Origin: Lachnospiraceae bacterium
GTDB lineage: Bacteria; Bacillota; Clostridia; Lachnospirales; Lachnospiraceae
Length of the DNA: 64,000 bases
Direction of reading: 5' to 3'
Assembly (NCBI GenBank): GCA_017441585.1
Contig: JAFRWW010000038.1
Span: forward strand, 1 to 64,000
The notes beneath the pieces were generated by a model. It saw only the letters and a list, made by a program, of their open reading frames with translations, was not told the DNA's origin and did no database searches. The translations under genes were made by a program, and so were the position numbers. Positions 61,323 through 64,000 of the stretch are shown here, one piece after another (the stretch's first letter is position 1; the number at the start of each line of letters is the position of its first letter).

Positions 61323-62368
61323 AAAAAAGACTATTGGCCGCAGTGATGGCTTCGCTGATGGCCTTTACGCTGACTTCGGGCTGTGGTCCGATGATCCGGG
61401 AGCCGCAGGAGGAGGTCGAAAGCAGCGAAGAGGATGAGGGACTCACCATAGGCATGAGCTTTGACTCCTTTCTCATAGAGCGCTGGCAGCGCGACCGTGA
61501 CGTGTTCGTGGATCAGTGCAACAGCCTGGGGGCAAAGGTGAACGTCCAGAATGCAAACGGCGATATAGACACACAGATATCTCAGATAGAATATCTGATA
61601 TCAAAGCAGGTGGACTGTATAGTGGTGGTGGGGATCGATGCGGACGCCATCTCAAATGTATGCGCCAAGGCGAAGGACTCGGGGATCCCCGTTATAGCCT
61701 ATGACCGTATGATCTATTATTCGGATGTGGATCTGTATATATCCTTTGACAATAAGCAGGTGGGCACTCTCATGGGGCAGGCTCTGGCAAATTACTGTCT
61801 GAAGAACAAGGCGGTGCCGGTGCTGGCGGGACCCAATGAGGATCCCAACGTGGCCCAGCTGGACGAGGGCTTCAGGGAGGTTATGAAAAAGAGATCCATC
61901 AGGGTGAGGGATGAGATACACACTCCCGGCTGGAGACCGGAATACGCCGCGGATTATATAAACGAACACCTGGATCTTCTGGATGAAGTGGACGGGATCA
62001 TGTGTGGCAACGACGGTATCGCCACGGCGGTATACCGTGTGCTGGCAGAAAAAAGAAAGGCCGGCAGGATCAAGCTGGTGGGCCAGGATGCGGATCTGGA
62101 GGCCTGTCAGAGAGTGGTCCAGGGAACTCAGGTGATGACGGTGTTCAAGCCTGTGGAGAAACTGGCCAGGGCCGCGGCTGAGTATGCGGTGAGACTGGCT
62201 CAGGGAGACTGCCTGGATGAGATAGAAGATACCATGTATGACGGCAGTCATGACGTACCCTGCGTACTGTTGGATCCCGTGGCTGTCTATAAGGACAATA
62301 TGGATTCCACGGTCATAGACGGCGGATATCATTTCAGGGAAGATGTTTATCTTTACGATACGAAGTAG
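61319..62368 (+). CDS. XylF-like sugar-binding lipoprotein
   Basis: The 349-residue product has a signal peptide with lipobox TSGC (Cys22), an acidic linker (EEVESSEEDEG) and a xylose-binding-type domain: 'IGMSFDSFLIERWQRDRDVF', 'SKQVDCIVVVGIDADA', 'SGIPVIAYDRMIYYSDVDLY' and 'CGNDGIATAVYRVL'. It is translated with the response regulator (ATGA overlap) and is followed by a terminator, with no transporter genes of its own. It may serve the sensor or the transporter that follows. Confidence 0.88.
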   Translation: MKKRLLAAVMASLMAFTLTSGCGPMIREPQEEVESSEEDEGLTIGMSFDSFLIERWQRDRDVFVDQCNSLGAKVNVQNANGDIDTQISQIEYLISKQVDCIVVVGIDADAISNVCAKAKDSGIPVIAYDRMIYYSDVDLYISFDNKQVGTLMGQALANYCLKNKAVPVLAGPNEDPNVAQLDEGFREVMKKRSIRVRDEIHTPGWRPEYAADYINEHLDLLDEVDGIMCGNDGIATAVYRVLAEKRKAGRIKLVGQDADLEACQRVVQGTQVMTVFKPVEKLARAAAEYAVRLAQGDCLDEIEDTMYDGSHDVPCVLLDPVAVYKDNMDSTVIDGGYHFREDVYLYDTK

Positions 62369-62387
62369 ATGGCAGGGTACCCTGACT

Positions 62388-62440
62388 GTCATACTGAGTA
62401 CCTGACTGTCATTCTGAGCGGAGCGAAGAATCTTTATAAA
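62388..62440 (+). repeat. Dispersed repeat, one and a half copies
   Basis: A partial copy (GTCATACTGAGTA, 62388-62400) precedes a full copy (GTCATTCTGAGCGGAGCGAA then GAATCTTTATAAA, 62408-62440). It ends in the same TTTATAAA as the copy near 51880. Confidence 0.8.
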
Positions 62441-62494
62441 TAGCATTATCTTGTAGCACTGGTTTTTCAGATACAAGATAGTGCTATATTTTTG
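62441..62494 (+). terminator. Rho-independent terminator after the XylF-like gene
   Basis: TAGCATTATCTTGTA (62441-62455) pairs with TACAAGATAGTGCTA (62472-62486) with a single G-T pair, followed by TATTTTT. It separates the sensor operon from the ChvE-type operon. Confidence 0.85.
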
Positions 62495-62594
62495 CAGACC
62501 ACATCCTTTTCATCTTAAAAATATGCTTACATATCAAATATAATTCCTATTTTATTGTTTGATGTCACGTGATATAGTGGCAGTGTAGTCAAAT

Positions 62595-62611
62595 GTCCGT
62601 AGCTTACGGAC
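62595..62611. promoter_or_regulatory. Palindromic operator-like site upstream of the ChvE-type gene
   Basis: GTCCGTA-GCT-TACGGAC is a 7-bp inverted repeat around 3 bp. It lies 54 bp before the start of the sugar-binding protein gene, downstream of a possible TATAGT (62573-62578). It could be a regulator site or a leader hairpin. No catabolite (cre) consensus was recognised in 62495-62664. Confidence 0.45.
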
Positions 62612-62664
62612 GCAGTAATTTCTTCAAAGAGAACATATTAAAACACAATTAAGGAGGTTTTAAA

Positions 62665-63852
62665 ATGAAGAGAAAGTTACTCAGCGCACTGTTATGTGCA
62701 TCAATGGCAGCAACCCTTCTGGTTGGTTGTAGTGGTGGAGCAGCAGCTCCCGCAGAGCCCGCAGCAGAGCCCGCAAAGGAAGAGGCTCCCGCAGAGCCCG
62801 CTAAGGAAGAGGCAGCTCCTGCAGCAGACGCTACTCAGGAAGCAGCTCCCGCAGCTGATACTGCAGCAGCAGGCGGTAAGAAGGTCGGCATCTCCATGCC
62901 CACCAAGGATCTTCAGAGATGGAACCAGGACGGCGCTAATATGCAGTCCGATTTCGAGGCAGCAGGTTATGAAGTAGATCTTCAGTATGCATCAAACGAC
63001 GTTCAGACACAGCTTTCACAGGTTGAGAACATGATCTCCGGTAAGTGCGACGTTCTTATCATCGCAGCTATCGAGGGTTCTTCACTGGGTGAGGCTCTTG
63101 ACATGGCTAAGGACGCAGGCATCCCCGTAGTTGCTTATGACCGTCTGCTCATGGATTCAGATGCAGTTTCTTACTATGCTACATTCGATAACTACATGGT
63201 TGGTACAGTTCAGGGTACATACGTAAAGGATACTCTGGATCTGGACAATGCTGAAGGACCTTTCAACATCGAGTTCACCGCAGGTGACCCCGGCGACAAC
63301 AACGCAGGCTTCTTCTTCAACGGTGCTTACGATGTACTTAAGCCCTACATCGAGGAAGGCAAGCTTAACGTAGTATCCGGTCAGCAGACCTTCACAGATT
63401 GTGCTACACCCGCATGGTCAACCGAGACTGCACAGCAGAGAGCTGAGAACATCCTCTCATCTTTCTATGCTGACGGAACCAAGCTTGATGTATGGCTTTG
63501 CTCAAACGACTCTACCGCTCTTGGTGTAGAGAACGCTCTGGCAGCTAACTACAATGGCGATTATCCCATCATCACCGGTCAGGACTGTGATATCGAGAAT
63601 ACAAAGAACATGATCGCAGGCAAGCAGTCAATGTCAGTATTCAAGGATACACGTACCCTTGCAAGCCAGGTTGTTAAGATGGTAGGCCAGATCCTTAATG
63701 GCGAGACCGTTGAGGTTAACGATACCGAGACCTACAACAACAACGTTATCACTGTTCCTTCATACCTTTGCGAGCCTGTATTTGCAGACGCAAATAACTA
63801 CAAGGAACTGCTCATCGATTCAGGTTACTACACCGAGGATCAGCTTAAGTAA
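62665..63852 (+). CDS. chvE: ChvE-type multiple-monosaccharide-binding lipoprotein
   Basis: The 395-residue product has lipobox LVGC (Cys22) and a repetitive Ala/Pro/Glu linker (residues 26-70, with AEPAKEEAP-type units). The sugar-binding domain shows 'VGISMPTKDLQRWNQDGANM', 'GIPVVAYDRLLMDSDAVSYY', 'FTAGDPGDNNAGFFFNGAYD' and 'DVWLCSNDSTALGVENAL'. This matches ChvE/MmsB-type proteins for glucose, galactose, xylose or arabinose. AAGGAGG precedes ATG 62665. Strong codon bias suggests high expression. The partner ATPase starts 119 bp later. Confidence 0.92.
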   Translation: MKRKLLSALLCASMAATLLVGCSGGAAAPAEPAAEPAKEEAPAEPAKEEAAPAADATQEAAPAADTAAAGGKKVGISMPTKDLQRWNQDGANMQSDFEAAGYEVDLQYASNDVQTQLSQVENMISGKCDVLIIAAIEGSSLGEALDMAKDAGIPVVAYDRLLMDSDAVSYYATFDNYMVGTVQGTYVKDTLDLDNAEGPFNIEFTAGDPGDNNAGFFFNGAYDVLKPYIEEGKLNVVSGQQTFTDCATPAWSTETAQQRAENILSSFYADGTKLDVWLCSNDSTALGVENALAANYNGDYPIITGQDCDIENTKNMIAGKQSMSVFKDTRTLASQVVKMVGQILNGETVEVNDTETYNNNVITVPSYLCEPVFADANNYKELLIDSGYYTEDQLK

Positions 63853-63876
63853 TTTAAGATAGTATTACGATTTTTA

Positions 63877-63910
63877 AAGACAGGCGGGTAATAAACGACC
63901 CGCCTGTCTT
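63877..63910 (+). promoter_or_regulatory. Perfect 13-bp hairpin between binding protein and ATPase genes
   Basis: AAGACAGGCGGGT (63877-63889) pairs with ACCCGCCTGTCTT (63898-63910). No T run follows on the plus strand. It probably stabilises the 3' end of the binding-protein mRNA or partly attenuates, giving more binding protein than ATPase. Confidence 0.7.
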
Positions 63911-63971
63911 AAGATAAAAGGTTGTTAAAAATAAAGCAAAGGTATAGTTATTATAAAAGGAGGGAACAAAT

Positions 63972-64000
63972 TTGGCTAAGATATTGCTTGAAATGAAGAA
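63972..64000 (+). CDS. Sugar ABC transporter ATPase, MmsA/GguA-like (start only)
   Basis: TTG 63972 follows AGGAGG (63959-63964) and the frame continues off the window, reading MAKILLEMK. This is the usual start of the ATPase that follows ChvE-type binding proteins. Only nine codons are visible, so the call depends on the context. Confidence 0.6.

Noticed and set aside
1..64000. tRNA or rRNA gene as island attachment site
   Set aside because: No cloverleaf or GTTCRAAYC-type T-arm with acceptor CCA was recognised near the island edge or elsewhere in the window by eye; a tRNAscan run would be decisive.

Overview
The window looks like a chromosomal segment of a low-to-medium GC, motile-or-free-living anaerobic Firmicute, most likely Lachnospiraceae (Butyrivibrio-like). 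This is inferred from AGGAGG ribosome sites, three lipoprotein binding proteins with cysteine at residue 22, a YesM/YesN-type sugar sensor beside a ChvE-type transporter, KtrAB, and a DUF932/YqaJ/RecT/DUF5688 mobile module. No rRNA or tRNA gene was recognised.

Positions 1-25130 are accessory DNA. It starts with the end of an IS21-like element that has cut a gene, followed by a phage/ICE-type recombination operon (DUF932, YqaJ exonuclease, RecT annealase, DUF5688 and small ORFs). Next come a serine recombinase with a possible res site, an excisionase-like gene, a complete IS21-family element (6793-9320), and a small mobilisation module whose relaxase is split over two frames at an A7 run. Then follow an HNH nuclease pair, a complete type I restriction-modification system (hsdR-hsdM-hsdS), two unrecognised genes that overlap tail to tail, a P4-type primase/helicase with an internal acidic duplication, an excisionase and two overlapping tyrosine integrases. 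The island ends at a terminator (25105-25129). A 111-bp inverted-repeat element lies between it and uvrB.

Positions 25338-44992 look like core chromosome: uvrB, an EAL protein, a DPM1-type glycosyltransferase, a GGDEF protein, and a surface-glycan cluster. The cluster holds RfbH-like dehydratase, an HMGL-aldolase fusion, an acetolactate-synthase-like TPP enzyme and an LTA-synthase-like phosphoglycerol transferase. KtrB/KtrA potassium uptake, a DUF6020-type membrane protein, a MATE exporter and a GT4 glycosyltransferase follow. Together the cyclic-di-GMP enzymes and glycan genes suggest regulated cell-surface polysaccharide synthesis; this is inference.

Positions 45000-49740 form an AT-richer islet with an AAA ATPase, an HD-GYP protein and a secreted cysteine-peptidase-like protein carrying eight LRCR tetrapeptide repeats. 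The base composition changes inside that last gene. From 50830 an oligopeptide ABC operon (oppBCDF-A) is followed by a four-gene sugar-sensing set (membrane-anchored binding protein, YesM-type kinase, AraC-type response regulator, XylF-like lipoprotein). A ChvE-type sugar-binding lipoprotein and the start of its ABC ATPase end the window. Copies of a dispersed GTCATTCTGAGCG-type repeat sit in the core intergenic gaps.
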